From assembly GCA_903921135.1 (NCBI GenBank), contig CAIXOY010000558.1, positions 1-6,826 on the forward strand: a stretch of 6,826 bases of DNA, in the 5' to 3' direction. Position 1 is the first letter of the stretch. Every line of letters begins with the position of its first letter. The position numbers were made by a program, and so were the translations under genes. This document shows positions 6,320-6,826 of this stretch, in pieces. Below the pieces are notes generated by a model. The model worked only from the letters and a program-made list of their open reading frames with translations. It searched no databases and was not told the origin of the DNA. The DNA comes from an uncultured Gammaproteobacteria bacterium. GTDB lineage: Bacteria > Pseudomonadota > Gammaproteobacteria > Pseudomonadales > UBA5518.

Positions 6320-6826
6320 TCAATGGCCGGGGCGACGTGGCCCCGGCGTCAGATTCAGGAGGCGCAAGATACGCCATGCGCGGGACCGCTCCAAGTCACT
6401 GAGCCAGGCTTCCTGCGCCAGAATCCGCGCATCGGACTCCCCCGCCCGGAGCTCCAGCGAGCGGATCTGTTCTGTGCTCCGTGCCGTGTCCTGCGCCGCC
6501 TGCGCATCCCGCTGCCCGAGTGCTTCTTGCAGATCACGGTTCTGCTGCTCGTGCCACTTCCCGGCTTCTTCGAGTGTGGAGATCCAGGCGGACTGATCGG
6601 CGATGAGCGCATTTCGCTCCCGGAGTGCCTCCTCGAGGGCTGCGTGCTGCTGCTCATGCCAGATCCGGGCTTCTTCGAGTGTAGAAATCCAGGCGGACTG
6701 ATCGGCGACGACTGCGTCGCGCTGCCGGAGCGTCTCCTCGAGGGCTGCGTGCTGCTGCTCATGCCAGATCCGGGCTTCTTCGAGTGTAGAAATCCAGGCG
6801 GACTGATCGGCGACGACTGCGTCGCG
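6320..6826 (-). CDS. Repetitive coiled-coil-like protein, C-terminal part (5' end outside window)
   Basis: The last 168 residues of a protein whose N-terminus lies beyond the right edge. It consists of 35-residue repeats (five heptads) rich in Glu, Gln, Ala and Arg, each with the core DQSAWISTLEEA. Units begin at window residues 1, 36 and 71; a diverged stretch follows from 106, and a partial terminal copy (DARILAQEAWLSDLERSRAW) from 132. Two Trp recur at fixed positions in each unit (11 and 21). The tail, about RAWRILRLLNLTPGPRRPGH, is basic and amphipathic and could bind membrane or a partner. No enzyme domain is in view. Proteins ending this way in O-antigen clusters often carry an N-terminal methyltransferase or glycosyltransferase domain, and WbdD uses a coiled coil to set O-antigen length; either could apply, but the missing N-terminus is needed to decide. 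The Ser/Arg-rich open frame over the same bases is a shadow. Confidence 0.85.
   Translation of the reverse strand, partial: RDAVVADQSAWISTLEEARIWHEQQHAALEETLRQRDAVVADQSAWISTLEEARIWHEQQHAALEEALRERNALIADQSAWISTLEEAGKWHEQQNRDLQEALGQRDAQAAQDTARSTEQIRSLELRAGESDARILAQEAWLSDLERSRAWRILRLLNLTPGPRRPGH
6374..6433 (-). repeat. Diverged partial copy of the 35-residue repeat
   Basis: Twenty codons encoding DARILAQEAWLSDLERSRAW match DAVVADQSAWISTLEEARIW of the intact units at 10 of 20 residues, including both Trp. It comes 25 rather than 35 residues after the preceding unit's corresponding Asp, so the terminal unit is offset by 10 residues. The similarity is at protein level only. Confidence 0.55.
6512..6826 (-). 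repeat. Tandem 105-bp in-frame repeats inside the coiled-coil gene
   Basis: Three adjacent 105-bp units: 6722-6826, 6617-6721 and 6512-6616. By direct comparison the first two differ at only 3 of 105 bases, all in the last four codons, with 93 bases identical in a row. The third differs from the second at about 24 positions. Since 105 is a multiple of both 3 and 21, gain or loss of a unit keeps frame and heptad register. The array reaches the window edge and may continue. Synonymous sites are also conserved between the first two units, which points to recent duplication or gene conversion rather than selection on protein alone. Confidence 0.93.

Noticed and set aside
6355..6762. A Ser/Arg/Pro-rich repetitive open frame on the minus strand.
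   Set aside because: Its repeats are only the 105-bp DNA repeats read in the wrong frame; the other frame gives a Glu/Gln-rich helical protein that ends in the gap just before the methyltransferase.
6512..6826. The repeats as a CRISPR array or intergenic satellite.
   Set aside because: The units are 105 bp, directly adjacent without spacers, and translate as an uninterrupted five-heptad protein repeat.

Overview
The window is a GC-rich stretch (by eye roughly two thirds G+C) in which every base-dense segment is coding on the minus strand. The codon bias toward G/C at third positions, the four-base ATGA gene overlaps and the gene content (glycosyltransferases, a sugar-nucleotide epimerase, a methyltransferase) fit an O-antigen, capsule or other surface-polysaccharide locus of a Gram-negative bacterium, most likely a proteobacterium. 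I cannot name the species from the sequence.

In transcription order (right to left) there are six collinear genes. (1) 6826-6320: the C-terminal end of a repetitive coiled-coil-like protein, cut by the window edge. (2) 6294-5416: a class I SAM methyltransferase resembling the tRNA-modifying enzyme CmoB. (3) 5409-3100: a two-domain glycosyltransferase, GT2-type followed by GT4-type. (4) 3103-1739: a GT4-type glycosyltransferase. (5) 1742-732: an NAD-dependent sugar-nucleotide epimerase/dehydratase. (6) 698-1: a rhamnosyltransferase-like GT2 enzyme, cut by the left edge. Gene spacings are 25, 6, -4, -4 and 33 bases. No promoter or terminator was seen between them, so one polycistronic message is likely, beginning and ending outside the window. 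No stretch over 40 bases is without a gene.

How the genes may work together (inference): the epimerase supplies a nucleotide sugar; up to four glycosyltransferase domains assemble a glycan on a carrier; the methyltransferase decorates it or does something not yet assigned; and the coiled-coil protein may scaffold or measure the chain. No flippase, polymerase, ABC exporter or initiating transferase lies in the window, so the export route is not visible.

The two points most worth attention are the in-frame, almost identical 105-bp repeats in the coiled-coil gene (102 of 105 bases the same between two adjacent units), and the CmoB-like methyltransferase, which keeps much of CmoB's carboxy-SAM site but appears to have Gln where CmoB has a key Lys.
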